Assembly: GCF_021991635.1 (NCBI RefSeq)
Contig: NZ_JAFFJA010000061.1
Coordinates: forward strand, 1 to 51,191
Origin: Tepidanaerobacter sp. GT38
Lineage (GTDB): Bacteria; Bacillota; Thermosediminibacteria; Thermosediminibacterales; Tepidanaerobacteraceae
Length of the DNA: 51,191 bases
Direction: 5' to 3'
Part shown: piece after piece, positions 1 through 7,941 of the stretch
Numbering within the stretch: the stretch's first letter is position 1
Layout: every line of letters starts with the position of its first letter
Made by a program: the position numbers and the translations under genes
Notes under the pieces: generated by a model
Databases searched by the model: none
Seen by the model: the letters and a program-made list of their open reading frames with translations, nothing else
What the model was told of the DNA's origin: nothing

Positions 1-106
1 TTTAATATTGCAATTTAAGGCCTATAATCACATAATATCTGGTATATTTTAATGTTGCCATTCTAATACTATGGTATAGAGAAAATTGCTTAAAGAGGTG
101 ATTTAA

Positions 107-268
107 GTGTTTAATATAGGTACATCTGAGCTGTTAATAATTTTAGCTTTGTCTTTAATAATACTGGGTCCTGGCAAGCTGCCTGAGGTGGGACAAGCTT
201 TAGGCAAGGCATTAGGAGAATTTAAACGGGCAGTTCGAGAAGTAAGAGATGATGAAGGGAAAAAATGA
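107..268 (+). CDS. tatA: Sec-independent translocase subunit TatA
   Basis: A 53-residue protein from GTG 107, preceded by AGAGGTG. It has the TatA plan: a short N-terminal membrane helix (about residues 8-24), the GPGKLPE hinge (the family's FGPxKLPE motif), then an amphipathic helix GQALGKALGEFKRAVRE and a charged tail. TatA oligomers form the channel through which folded twin-arginine proteins cross the membrane. The stop overlaps the tatC start (ATGA, 265-268), so the two are translationally coupled and form a minimal TatA/TatC system without a separate TatB. It is shorter than many TatA proteins because the acidic tail is brief. Identification rests on motif and neighbour. Confidence 0.93.
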   Translation: MFNIGTSELLIILALSLIILGPGKLPEVGQALGKALGEFKRAVREVRDDEGKK

Positions 269-999
269 AGGATAAGAAACTCCCCCTTTCAATGCATTTG
301 AAAGAACTAAGACTTAGACTGTTAATGTCTTTAATATCCGTATTAATATTTGCATTTATCAGTTTTATATATTGGCAAAAGATTATCAGCATTATTTGGT
401 CAAAAGATATAAACTTAATCTATATCAGTCCTCAAGAAGCTTTTTTAACGAGAATAAAAGTTTCTTTTATATGTGGAATATTGCTTTCCGTGCCTGTTAC
501 TTTGTATCAAGCCTGGGAATTTATAAAACCTGCTTTGACCGAAAGTGAGCAAAAAATTACCCTGGTTTTAGGGACTGTGTCTACAATTTTATTTTTTCTG
601 GCAGTATACTTTAACGTATTTATAGTTACACCTAAAATTACAAATTTCTTCTTAAAATCTGCTCAGCCCGTTTTGACACCTCTCATTTCTATCTCAAGTT
701 ACACCTCGTTTTTGCTGAACATGACTATAGCATTTGCGTTTATATCACAATTTCCGCTCTTGATGGTGCTTGGCTCAACCCTTGGCATAGTAGACAGTAA
801 AGTTTTTATAAGGAATCGAAGGTTAATAATTATTTTTATCTTTACTTTAGCTGCAATTATAACACCACCGGATGCTTTATCCCAATTGGTATTGGCCGTG
901 CCCATGTGGGGGTTATACGAATTTGGTTTGGTGCTGATAAAGCTCCTAGGCAAAATAGATAAAAAAAAACAGGTTAAACCTGTTGAGGGGGGGCTTTAG
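265..999 (+). CDS. tatC: Sec-independent translocase subunit TatC
   Basis: A 244-residue polytopic membrane protein with about six hydrophobic segments. The N-terminus MHLKELRLRLLMSL is the TatC signature (family consensus HLxELRxR), and the cytoplasmic loop with SPQEAFLTRIKVSF and the FIKPALTESEQK stretch also fit the family. TatC binds the twin-arginine signal and recruits TatA. Length is usual for the family. It starts inside the end of tatA (4-base overlap). No obvious twin-arginine substrate is encoded in the window, so its cargo lies elsewhere. Its end is followed by about 160 bases holding a promoter for the next gene. Confidence 0.97.
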   Translation: MKDKKLPLSMHLKELRLRLLMSLISVLIFAFISFIYWQKIISIIWSKDINLIYISPQEAFLTRIKVSFICGILLSVPVTLYQAWEFIKPALTESEQKITLVLGTVSTILFFLAVYFNVFIVTPKITNFFLKSAQPVLTPLISISSYTSFLLNMTIAFAFISQFPLLMVLGSTLGIVDSKVFIRNRRLIIIFIFTLAAIITPPDALSQLVLAVPMWGLYEFGLVLIKLLGKIDKKKQVKPVEGGL

Positions 1000-1104
1000 A
1001 TAAATTGTAAAGGGGGATTAAAGATACTTTCTATATATAAAACTAACATACAAATTTGGCAAAAGTTTGTGCAAAATGTGATGTTTTTGTGATGGGGCAA
1101 GCAA

Positions 1105-1133
1105 TGGAAACATTTTGGTTAATTTGATATAAT
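1105..1133 (+). promoter_or_regulatory. Candidate sigma-A promoter of the CadC-type regulator
   Basis: TATAAT at 1128-1133 with a weak -35 TGGAAA at 1105-1110 (17-base spacer), 27 bases before the ATG. No clear ArsR/CadC-type palindrome could be picked out with confidence, although the AT-rich segment over the -10 is partly symmetrical. Confidence 0.45.
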
Positions 1134-1159
1134 TTTAATGTGATAGGAGGGAGGAGAAG

Positions 1160-1534
1160 ATGGAGGGTAAATTACATGAAGAAAAGGATATATGCGATGT
1201 TTTCTGTATTGAAAAAGACAAAGTAGAAAAGCTAAAAAGTGCCATTCCCAACATGTCAGCCCTAGCGGAGCTTTTTAAGGTTTTAGCTGATGAAACCAGA
1301 GTCAAAGTCGTGTATCTTTTATCAAAGGAAGAGCTTTGTGTATGTGATATAGCGGCTCTTTTAAACACTACTGTTTCCAATATATCTCACCATTTGAGAG
1401 TTCTCAGGACAGCCCACCTCGTAAAATTTCGCCGAGAAGGCAAACAGGTGTACTATTCTCTTGATGATGATCACGTCGTGCATATAATAAAAGAAGGTTT
1501 TGAACATGTAAACCATATACATGAAAACCTTTGA
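1160..1534 (+). CDS. ArsR/SmtB-family metal sensor, CadC type
   Basis: A 124-residue winged-helix repressor. The helix-turn-helix region reads TTVSNISHHLRVLRTAHLV, and the wing is REGKQVYYSL. It carries both metal sites of the CadC subclass: the thiolate site from C12 and C16 in the N-terminal arm plus C60 and C62 (ELCVCD) in the recognition region, and an interface site in the last helix (D104/H105 with H116, H119, H121). Family knowledge predicts Cd/Pb/Zn-responsive derepression. The usual partner, a P-type efflux ATPase (cadA), is not adjacent; uvrC follows instead. The gene is followed by a hairpin that overlaps the uvrC promoter and ribosome site. Family assignment is firm; the target gene is unknown. 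Confidence 0.9.
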   Translation: MEGKLHEEKDICDVFCIEKDKVEKLKSAIPNMSALAELFKVLADETRVKVVYLLSKEELCVCDIAALLNTTVSNISHHLRVLRTAHLVKFRREGKQVYYSLDDDHVVHIIKEGFEHVNHIHENL

Positions 1535-1578
1535 TATCCCTCCTGCTGTGATATAATAAAAGGCAGGAGGGAATTTTT
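1531..1578 (+). promoter_or_regulatory. Terminator hairpin with nested promoter and uvrC ribosome-binding site
   Basis: A perfect 10-base inverted repeat, TCCCTCCTGC (1537-1546) and GCAGGAGGGA (1563-1572), is followed by AATTTTT, which looks like a Rho-independent terminator for the upstream gene. The 3' arm is also the uvrC Shine-Dalgarno sequence (AGGAGGG, 1565-1571). The loop holds TATAAT (1552-1557) with a possible -35 TTGATA at 1531-1536 (short 15-base spacer). A transcript started from this -10 would begin near 1564, lack the 5' arm, and leave the ribosome site free. Confidence 0.6.
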
Positions 1579-3405
1579 ATGTTTAATCCTGATAGGCTAG
1601 CAGATATTCCGGAAAAACCCGGTGTATATATAATGAAAGACAAGCGAAACAAAATTATCTATGTAGGTAAGGCCACATCTCTTAAAAATAGGGTAAAGTC
1701 CTACTTTCAGTCTCCCAAAAACCTTCCGGTAAAAGTTGCTTCAATGGTTTCAAAGATAGAAGATATCGAGTATATAGTTACGGATTCTGAAGTTGAAGCA
1801 CTGATTTTAGAATGTAACCTGATTAAGTTTCACAGACCAAAATACAATATTTTACTTCGGGATGATAAGCAGTACCCATATATTAGGATTACTTTAAATC
1901 AGCCCTTTCCACGAATAGAAGTGGTTCGCAGGGTAAAAAAGGACGGAGCACGTTACTTTGGCCCTTATGCAAATGCAGGAGCCATGAGAGAGGCTATTGA
2001 CGTAATCAACAAGATTTTTCCCATTAGGAGTTGCAAAAAGGACTTAAGCAATATTCCACTTGATGAGAGGCCATGCCTGAACTATCATATAAACCGCTGC
2101 CTTGCCCCCTGTCAGGGATATATCAAAGAAGAAGAATATAATGAAATTATAAAGAACGTAATAATGTTTCTTGAGGGAAAGCAATCCACACTAGTGAAAC
2201 AGCTAAAGACAAAAATGCAAGAAGCGGCAGAAAACTTGGATTTTGAGAGAGCAGCTGCCCTAAGGGATCAGATCATGGCATTAGAAAAGATATTAGAAAA
2301 GCAGAAAATAGTATCAACTGACATGATAGATCAAGATATTATTGCTTTGGCGAGAGGCAGCGGTAGCGTATGTATTCAAGTGTTCTTTGTTAGAGAGGGA
2401 AAGCTCATAAGCCGTGAACCCTTTATTTTGCATAACACTGATGATGTTGAACGGAAAGAAATTCTCACTTCCTTTGTGAAACAGTTTTATAACAATGCAC
2501 ATTTTATACCAAAAGAAATCATTTTAGATGAAGATATTGATGATAAAGGCACCATTGAAGAATGGTTAACCGGCAAAAAAGGCTCTAAGGTTTCTATAAT
2601 CATACCAAAGCGAGGTAAAAAGAAGGAACTTGCCCAAATGGTTGCGGAAAATGCGCTAGCTTATTTGGAACAGGTAGAAAGCAAAGAAGAGCAGGAAAAA
2701 TTAAGAAATCGACAAGCTTTAGAAGAATTAAGGGAACACCTGGGCTTGGAAACCATTCCTTATCGCATTGAGGGCTTTGATATTTCAAATACGCAAGGTA
2801 CAGAATCAGTGGCGTCTATGGTGGTTTTTGAAGGTGCGCAGCCTAAAAAAGACGATTACCGCAAGTTCAAAATAAAGACCGTTGAAGGGCCCAATGATTT
2901 TGAAAGCATGAAAGAAGTTATTTTGAGACGCTTTAAGCGGACTCTTTCCGGAGATGGTAAATTTCAAAAGCTGCCTGACCTTCTTTTAATTGATGGAGGA
3001 AAAGGCCAGCTGAAATATGCCAGAGAGGCTTTAAAGGAATTGGGTCTTTCCCACATACCGACAATTGCCCTGGCTGAAGAGTTTGAGCATATATTTGTAG
3101 AAGGAAAAGATGATCCGATTATCCTTCCGGAAAATTCAGAGGCCCTTTACCTGGTTCAGAGAGTAAGGGATGAAGCCCATCGATTTGCACTGACTTTTCA
3201 TAGAAGCCTCAGAAGCAAGAAAAATTTTCGCTCTGTCCTTGATGACATTCCGGGCATAGGAAAGACCCGCCGATTGGCATTGCTTAAGACCTTAGGCGGT
3301 CTTGAAGGTATCAAGAGAGCTTCTATTGAAGAACTGGCAGCTGTGCCGGGTATGAATAGGAAAGCTGCCCAGACAGTGTATGAACACTTTCACAAAAACG
3401 ATTAA
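1579..3405 (+). CDS. uvrC: Excinuclease ABC subunit C
   Basis: A 608-residue UvrC of normal length. An N-terminal GIY-YIG nuclease (about residues 10-95: KPGVYIMKD, YVGKATSLKNR) makes the 3' incision. The UVR motif near residues 215-250 (LDFERAAALRDQI) contacts UvrB. The RNase H-like second nuclease has acidic residues at D401 (GFDISNTQG) and near D472 (LLIDGGKGQL) and makes the 5' incision. A double helix-hairpin-helix ends the protein (DIPGIGKTRR, AAVPGMNRKAA). It acts with UvrAB in nucleotide excision repair; uvrA and uvrB are not in the window. Start at ATG 1579, with AGGAGGG inside a hairpin. Confidence 0.98.
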   Translation: MFNPDRLADIPEKPGVYIMKDKRNKIIYVGKATSLKNRVKSYFQSPKNLPVKVASMVSKIEDIEYIVTDSEVEALILECNLIKFHRPKYNILLRDDKQYPYIRITLNQPFPRIEVVRRVKKDGARYFGPYANAGAMREAIDVINKIFPIRSCKKDLSNIPLDERPCLNYHINRCLAPCQGYIKEEEYNEIIKNVIMFLEGKQSTLVKQLKTKMQEAAENLDFERAAALRDQIMALEKILEKQKIVSTDMIDQDIIALARGSGSVCIQVFFVREGKLISREPFILHNTDDVERKEILTSFVKQFYNNAHFIPKEIILDEDIDDKGTIEEWLTGKKGSKVSIIIPKRGKKKELAQMVAENALAYLEQVESKEEQEKLRNRQALEELREHLGLETIPYRIEGFDISNTQGTESVASMVVFEGAQPKKDDYRKFKIKTVEGPNDFESMKEVILRRFKRTLSGDGKFQKLPDLLLIDGGKGQLKYAREALKELGLSHIPTIALAEEFEHIFVEGKDDPIILPENSEALYLVQRVRDEAHRFALTFHRSLRSKKNFRSVLDDIPGIGKTRRLALLKTLGGLEGIKRASIEELAAVPGMNRKAAQTVYEHFHKND

Positions 3406-3507
3406 CTCTAAGTGTGAAGATCTTTAATAGTAAATAAAAAATATAGGCGTTTAAATAAAGCTGGTTTGCATTTTCCAAATACAGATAATAAAGCCAGCAA
3501 CCTACTA

Positions 3508-3583
3508 TAGCCCTTTTATCACAACCCCTTTATAATTATGTAGGCCAATCTTTCATAAGGGAGGGTTAAGGATGAAAGGGCTA
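3508..3583 (+). repeat. Inverted repeat around the beta-lactamase-like gene start
   Basis: TAGCCCTTTTATC (3508-3520) and GATGAAAGGGCTA (3571-3583) pair over 12 of 13 positions. The 3' arm contains the ATG (3572) that follows the strong SD AAGGGAGGG. A TATAAT lies in the loop at 3531-3536, without a good -35. The rest of the 3406-3571 gap shows nothing else convincing. Confidence 0.45.
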
Positions 3584-3621
3584 TTACGTATCTAAAATTT
3601 TATATAATATCACTGTTAACA

Positions 3622-4476
3622 TTGCTTTTAGTTTTTTCGGCAATATGTGTCTGGGCTAACTCTTCAGCGGATGTTTCAGTTTCAGATAGCAAATCACCGT
3701 CTAATGAAAATAGTAAAAACGATTTGCCAAACTATGATGTTTTGAGAGCTCAATTAGAGGATTATATAAGAAATAGGCCGGGAAAGGTCAGTGTCTATGT
3801 TAAAGATTTGGCTACTGGCCAAACTTTAAATATCAAATCTGATCAGGTTTATGTGGCGGCAAGCACCATAAAGTTGCCGTTAGTTTTGTACGTATACGAA
3901 TTGGCAGCCCAAGGCGAAATTGATCTTGATACAAAACTAACTTATACGCAGGAATATTATGCGCAAGGCACCGGTATCCTTCAGGCGGAGCCAATTGGAG
4001 GGCAGTATACAATAAGGGAACTTTCGCGGCTCGCTATAGAGTACAGTGACAATGTAGCCTGGAAAATGCTGCTTGGGTTTATAGGTCAGGATAAACTTAC
4101 GGCTTATGAGAAGTCTTTAGGTGCAGAGGCCACCGGCGGCCATAACGGACTTTATATAACAACACCTGAAGACATGGGCATATACCTTGAAAGGCTGCTT
4201 GCTTTTAGTAAAGAAAAGCCCCAATACGGCAATGAAGTTCTTCATTATATGGCAAATTCCATTTTCAGTGAAGGAATTCCTCAAAATCTACCTGATGATA
4301 TAATAGTTGCTCACAAGATGGGTGCATTGAATGATAAATTCCATGATGTGGGGATCGTCTTTGGCAAGCGGCCTTATATAATTGCCATTTTTACCGATGA
4401 GGCATGGGAAGCGGTATCCTTACAGACCCTTGCCGATGTATCGCGCATGGTTTACGATTTTCAGGAATCAATATAA
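3622..4476 (+). CDS. Class A beta-lactamase-like serine hydrolase, start region frameshifted
   Basis: Exported serine hydrolase of the beta-lactamase/transpeptidase fold. Counted from TTG 3622, it has STIK (S81, K84), SDN (142-144) and HKMG (K232), with spacing close to class A enzymes; the class A ExxLN omega-loop motif is not visible, so beta-lactam hydrolysis is doubtful. The hydrophobic start ends in VWA, a signal peptide. The good SD (AAGGGAGGG) serves ATG 3572, which reads MKGLLRI and stops. A one-base shift near 3591-3597 would join it to KFYIISLLTLLLVFS and give a textbook signal peptide. Either a base is missing, or the gene uses the weak TTG 3622, or it is newly broken. Confidence 0.75.
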   Translation: MLLVFSAICVWANSSADVSVSDSKSPSNENSKNDLPNYDVLRAQLEDYIRNRPGKVSVYVKDLATGQTLNIKSDQVYVAASTIKLPLVLYVYELAAQGEIDLDTKLTYTQEYYAQGTGILQAEPIGGQYTIRELSRLAIEYSDNVAWKMLLGFIGQDKLTAYEKSLGAEATGGHNGLYITTPEDMGIYLERLLAFSKEKPQYGNEVLHYMANSIFSEGIPQNLPDDIIVAHKMGALNDKFHDVGIVFGKRPYIIAIFTDEAWEAVSLQTLADVSRMVYDFQESI

Positions 4477-4493
4477 AAGAAGCAGGAAAAGCA

Positions 4494-4540
4494 ATAGAGC
4501 CCTTTATCTTAAATTAATAAGATAAGGGCTCTATTTTATT
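4494..4540. terminator. Bidirectional terminator
   Basis: A long stem, ATAGAGCCCTTTATCTT (4494-4510) against AAGATAAGGGCTCTAT (4519-4534), with one bulged base. It is followed by TTTTATT on the plus strand and lies between convergent genes, with the reverse gene's stop codon at 4540. Confidence 0.85.
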
Positions 4541-5286
4541 CATGACATAATTTCCCCTTCAAGGCTGACTTCGATTGTTTTTAAGGGAATATTTTTTCCT
4601 GAGCGGCGCAGAGCTTCTTCTGCTATTTTGACCATGCCGTAACAGCAGGGAACTTCCATGTGGGCTACAGTGATGCTCTTTATATTGTTATTTTTTAATA
4701 TGGCAGAGAGCTTCTCTACATAGTAATTTCCGTCATCCAGTTTTGGGCATCCAATTACTACAGTTTTGCCTTTTAGCATTACCAAGTGGTAATTGGGGTA
4801 GGCAACAGATATACAGTCCGCAGAAATTAACAGATCAGCATTTTCAAAATATGGGGCCTGCACAGGAACCAGCATCAACTGAACCGGCCACTGTCTCAGC
4901 TGAGATTTGATGGAAATTGAGACGTCTCCTGCTTCACAAGCAGAAGTTGATTTTTCAGTTTCCCTTAAGTCAATAGGCCTTGACCCAGGACAGCTAAAAG
5001 TATGGCTGTGGCCTGTATAAGGGCTGTCTTCAGCTGAATTTTCACTAGCATGAAGATACTCTTTTACCGCCTCTTCATCAAAATCTTCGGCTTCTCGCTC
5101 TATAATGGTAATGGCACCCTGAGGGCATGTGCCTAAACAGGCTCCAAGGCCGTCGCAATACTTATCTGAAATGAGGCGAGCCTTACCATCTATTATCTTA
5201 ATAGCTCCTTCTGCACAGGATGGCACGCAAAGGCCACAGCCGTTGCATTTATCTTCATCAATATGAACTATGCTCCTTATTGCCAT
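4540..5286 (-). CDS. Ferredoxin-domain iron-sulfur protein
   Basis: A 248-residue soluble protein with an N-terminal ferredoxin domain. Cluster 1 is CNGCGLCVPSC. The second site, CDGLGACLGTCP, has the three-Cys spacing common in this clostridial family. A C-terminal domain (about residues 130-248) holds further conserved cysteines in SADC, VIGCPKLDD and EVPCCYGM, possibly ligands of another cofactor. It is probably an electron carrier or redox regulator, but the exact role is not known to me. It stands alone on this strand behind a CRP/FNR-type operator at the class II position, which suggests activation by a redox- or nucleotide-sensing regulator. SD AAAGGAGAG precedes the ATG. Confidence 0.8.
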   Translation of the reverse strand: MAIRSIVHIDEDKCNGCGLCVPSCAEGAIKIIDGKARLISDKYCDGLGACLGTCPQGAITIIEREAEDFDEEAVKEYLHASENSAEDSPYTGHSHTFSCPGSRPIDLRETEKSTSACEAGDVSISIKSQLRQWPVQLMLVPVQAPYFENADLLISADCISVAYPNYHLVMLKGKTVVIGCPKLDDGNYYVEKLSAILKNNNIKSITVAHMEVPCCYGMVKIAEEALRRSGKNIPLKTIEVSLEGEIMS

Positions 5287-5313
5287 AGTGTCTCTCCTTT
5301 CTAATTATATATC

Positions 5314-5363
5314 TAAAACAATTATAAACAGGAAAGAAAAAATTTAATGTGACAAAGCTCACA
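5314..5363 (-). promoter_or_regulatory. CRP/FNR-type operator with activator-dependent promoter
   Basis: TGTGA-N6-TCACA at 5348-5363 is an exact palindrome half-site pair of the CRP/FNR superfamily. On the reverse strand TATAAT lies at 5326-5321 with no good -35. The predicted start is near 5314, which puts the palindrome centre (5355.5) at -41.5, the classical class II activator position. The leader to the ATG is about 28 bases. Confidence 0.7.
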
Positions 5364-5377
5364 GCACTTGATTTATT

Positions 5378-5404
5378 AAAACAGGAAAGTTCCTGTTTTT
5401 TTTT
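5378..5404 (+). terminator. Intrinsic terminator-like hairpin upstream of the L,D-transpeptidase gene
   Basis: AAAACAGGA (5378-5386) and TCCTGTTTT (5391-5399) form a stem with a 4-base loop and a run of nine T (5396-5404). It sits 28 bases before the next forward gene with no complete forward gene just upstream. It may be a leader attenuator or an insulator between the divergent genes. Confidence 0.6.
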
Positions 5405-5431
5405 CATAAATATCTATAGGGAGGGAAATTA

Positions 5432-6766
5432 ATGAAGGGCAGAAAGTATATAATTGTATTTTTTCTAGTCGCTATTGGTGCTATGTGGTTTTTGTTTTCA
5501 CGGGCAAGCAGCGTTACCATAAGACAGTTGGATGATTTAGGCACTGTAAGGGTCACAATAAATTTTTATGTTCCGGTTGAGCAGACGGGTATAGAAGATA
5601 AAGTCAAATTAATTTCCGAAAGGCCAGGCACCGAAATCATAAAAAGCCTGAGGTGGATTGATGATAAAACTTTGGAGATATTTGCCATGGAAAAAAACCT
5701 ACCTAGAGGCTTTAACACAACATTGCAAGTAGGTCCACTAAAGACAGCCATACCTGGGCTTTATAAGGTGGTTAAAACAAATTTTCGAGCAAGCATCTCT
5801 CCTTTTCTCTACAGGATTTCTCCAATAGTTTCTAGTACAGGTCCCATTAGACTTTACTTTTCTACGCCAGTAAAAATTGAAGCCTTAAAAAAAGGCCTTA
5901 TTGTTAATTTTGATTATGTCTTAAGGCATAATTACATGATTAGCGAAAGCGGCAGAGTTTTTAAAGACGAAAGCAGCTTTGAGCTGGTGCCAAAACAGCC
6001 TCTTGTTCCGGGGGAGCAGTATGAAGTAAAATTTGACGGTCTTTTATCAAATTACACAAATGATATAAGGAAAACTGGTTTTCATCAGATATTTAAAGTT
6101 GCCGATGTGCCTAAAATAGTCAAAACGGAACCGGCAGATGGTGAAAAGGATGTGAAGCTTTACAATCTGATTTCGGTAGATTTTAGTGAAGACATGAAGG
6201 AAGTTGATATAAAGGTAGAAGGAATGATGGGCGATATCAAACTTGAAGGAAAGACCGCTACATTTAAACCTTATACTGTATTTAAGCCGAATGCAACTTA
6301 CGAGGTAAAAGTGACAGGTAAATCAATTTTTGATGAGGAAATGAGTCCCTACGCTTTTGAATTTACAACAGTTGATATGGAGGATAAATGGTGGGTTGAA
6401 GTAAACTTAAGGCCAATTCAAAAAGTGACTGTTTATCGAGGAGATAAAGTCATCAAATCCATGGTGGCCTCTGGCGGCATCCCCGATGACGAAAACCGTA
6501 CGCCACTGGGTTTTTTTACGCTGCAGGACAGGGGAGAATACTTTTGGACTGAAAGGATACAGGAAGGCGGGCTTTACTGGGTGAGGATTACCGGCAACTA
6601 TTTAATTCATTCAGTGCCGCGAAATAAAGACAATGAGATCATTGAAGAAGAATTGAAAAAGCTGGGTATTCCTGCCAGCCACGGATGTGTTAGGCTCAAA
6701 GATGAAGATGCAAAATGGTTTTACGATACAGTTCCAACCGGAGCACTGGTGATTATTCACGATTAA
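5432..6766 (+). CDS. L,D-transpeptidase (YkuD) with N-terminal anchor and Ig-like domains
   Basis: A 444-residue exported enzyme. It has an N-terminal membrane anchor (residues 6-24), then repeated beta-rich segments including a bacterial Ig-like domain (PADGEKDVKLYNLISVDFSE, about residues 232-312), and a C-terminal YkuD catalytic domain ending in the motif HSV...SHGCVRL with the nucleophilic Cys. It forms 3-3 cross-links in peptidoglycan and resists most beta-lactams. The SD is GGGAGG at 5419. Its stop is 14 bases before spmA, so it probably shares a transcript with spmAB, pointing to a role in spore wall maturation; that link is inference. Confidence 0.9.
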   Translation: MKGRKYIIVFFLVAIGAMWFLFSRASSVTIRQLDDLGTVRVTINFYVPVEQTGIEDKVKLISERPGTEIIKSLRWIDDKTLEIFAMEKNLPRGFNTTLQVGPLKTAIPGLYKVVKTNFRASISPFLYRISPIVSSTGPIRLYFSTPVKIEALKKGLIVNFDYVLRHNYMISESGRVFKDESSFELVPKQPLVPGEQYEVKFDGLLSNYTNDIRKTGFHQIFKVADVPKIVKTEPADGEKDVKLYNLISVDFSEDMKEVDIKVEGMMGDIKLEGKTATFKPYTVFKPNATYEVKVTGKSIFDEEMSPYAFEFTTVDMEDKWWVEVNLRPIQKVTVYRGDKVIKSMVASGGIPDDENRTPLGFFTLQDRGEYFWTERIQEGGLYWVRITGNYLIHSVPRNKDNEIIEEELKKLGIPASHGCVRLKDEDAKWFYDTVPTGALVIIHD

Positions 6767-6780
6767 AGGAGGCTCTGGCT

Positions 6781-7371
6781 ATGAATTTTATTTTTTCTTT
6801 CTTTATTTTATCAGGGATAATTGTCGCTGCTGCAAATGGAAGAATAGATGTTATAACAAATGCTGCTATGACCGCAGCGGGTAATGCTGTACAAAGGGCT
6901 ATAACCCTAATCGGCATTGTCAGCTTATGGCTGGGCATAGCAAGAGTAGCGGAGGAATCGGGGCTTATAGATATACTGAGCCGACTAATAGCTCCTCTCT
7001 TTCGCTGGCTTTTCCCTTCAATACCAAAAGGGCATCCCGCATTGGGATGTATCTTAATGAACTTGAGTGCCAATATGCTGGGCTTTGGAAATGCTGCTAC
7101 TCCCTTTGGGTTAAAAGCCATGCAAGAATTACAGCGGCTAAATGACAAACCGGATACTGCCACTGAAGCTATGTGTACTTTTTTAGCAATAAATACATCT
7201 AGTGTCACAATAGTTCCTGCTACACTAATAGCATTAAGGGCTTCGGCAGGTTCCAAAAATCCTTCTGAAATCGTGGGTTCAGTTTTGTTTGCTACCACCT
7301 GCTCTACTTTAGCAGCAATTGTAGGGGATATAGTCATTAGAAGTTTTTGCCGAAGGAGGCGAAAATTTTGA
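6781..7371 (+). CDS. spmA: Spore maturation protein A
   Basis: A 196-residue membrane protein of the nucleoside-recognition/SpmA family. It shows the conserved LGIARVAEESGL, LFPSIPKGHPA and NMLGFGNAATPFGLKAM segments. SpmA with SpmB is needed for full core dehydration and heat resistance of spores. Start ATG 6781 follows AAAGGAGG; longer in-frame starts inside the upstream gene lack a ribosome site. The 3' end overlaps the spmB start (TTGA), indicating coupling. A basic tail (RRRRK) caps the protein. Confidence 0.95.
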   Translation: MNFIFSFFILSGIIVAAANGRIDVITNAAMTAAGNAVQRAITLIGIVSLWLGIARVAEESGLIDILSRLIAPLFRWLFPSIPKGHPALGCILMNLSANMLGFGNAATPFGLKAMQELQRLNDKPDTATEAMCTFLAINTSSVTIVPATLIALRASAGSKNPSEIVGSVLFATTCSTLAAIVGDIVIRSFCRRRRKF

Positions 7372-7904
7372 CGGCAGAGACGCTAGGCCAAGGCTTTTCC
7401 TGGTTTATACCCGGATTAATTTTCGTAGTGTTTTTATACGGCCATATGAGAGGTGTTAGGATATTTGAGGTCTTTGTTGAGGGCGCCCAGGAAGGATTTA
7501 TGATGGCCGTAAAACTCATTCCGTATCTTATCGGCATATATGTTGCAATTGGAATTTTCAGAGAGTCAGGGGCTATAGACATACTTGTAGCGCTATTGTC
7601 CCCAATCCTCAAGGTTATTAAAGCACCCACTGATGCCTTGCTTCTATTTATTGTGCGGAGCCTTTCCGGACCTGCGGCACTTAGCATGACAATGGAAATA
7701 TTTGATCAACACGGCCCGGATTCTTTTATAGGAAGGTTGGCGTCTACCATGCTGGGCTCAAGTGACACCACATTTTACATCATAGCAGTGTATTTTAGTT
7801 CTGTAGGCATACGGAAAACCCGTTACGCTATCCCCCTTGGAATACTTGCAGACTTTGCAAGCTTTGCAGCTTCGGTATATATAGTGAGAAAAATCTTTTT
7901 ATAA
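7368..7904 (+). CDS. spmB: Spore maturation protein B
   Basis: A 178-residue partner of SpmA in the same membrane family: PGLIFVVFLYGHMRG, FVEGAQEGFMMAVKLIPYL, and the terminal GSSDTTFYIIAVYFSSVGIR. The start is taken as TTG 7368, 8 bases after AAGGAGG, which overlaps the spmA stop and gives the usual family length. An upstream in-frame TTG at 7347 would run through the SD. It acts with SpmA in spore core dehydration. Confidence 0.95.
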   Translation: MTAETLGQGFSWFIPGLIFVVFLYGHMRGVRIFEVFVEGAQEGFMMAVKLIPYLIGIYVAIGIFRESGAIDILVALLSPILKVIKAPTDALLLFIVRSLSGPAALSMTMEIFDQHGPDSFIGRLASTMLGSSDTTFYIIAVYFSSVGIRKTRYAIPLGILADFASFAASVYIVRKIFL

Positions 7905-7936
7905 AAATAGCCCCCTTGCAGGATACAAGGGAGCCA
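7900..7936 (-). terminator. Terminator between spmB and the chemoreceptor gene
   Basis: GCCCCCTTG (7910-7918) and CAAGGGAGC (7926-7934) pair with one mismatch. Read on the reverse strand the stem is followed by TATTTTTAT, so it best serves the reverse-strand gene. It may also slow forward transcription from spmB. Confidence 0.65.
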
Positions 7937-7941
7937 TTAAA

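Noticed and set aside
1-106. Promoter for tatAC
   Set aside because: TTGCCA at 55 and TATAGA at 75 are only 14 bases apart, too close for a sigma-A promoter; nothing better was found.
6753-7337. Reverse-strand 194-codon frame over spmA
   Set aside because: A shadow of spmA: no SD, no recognisable motif, while spmA is clearly conserved.
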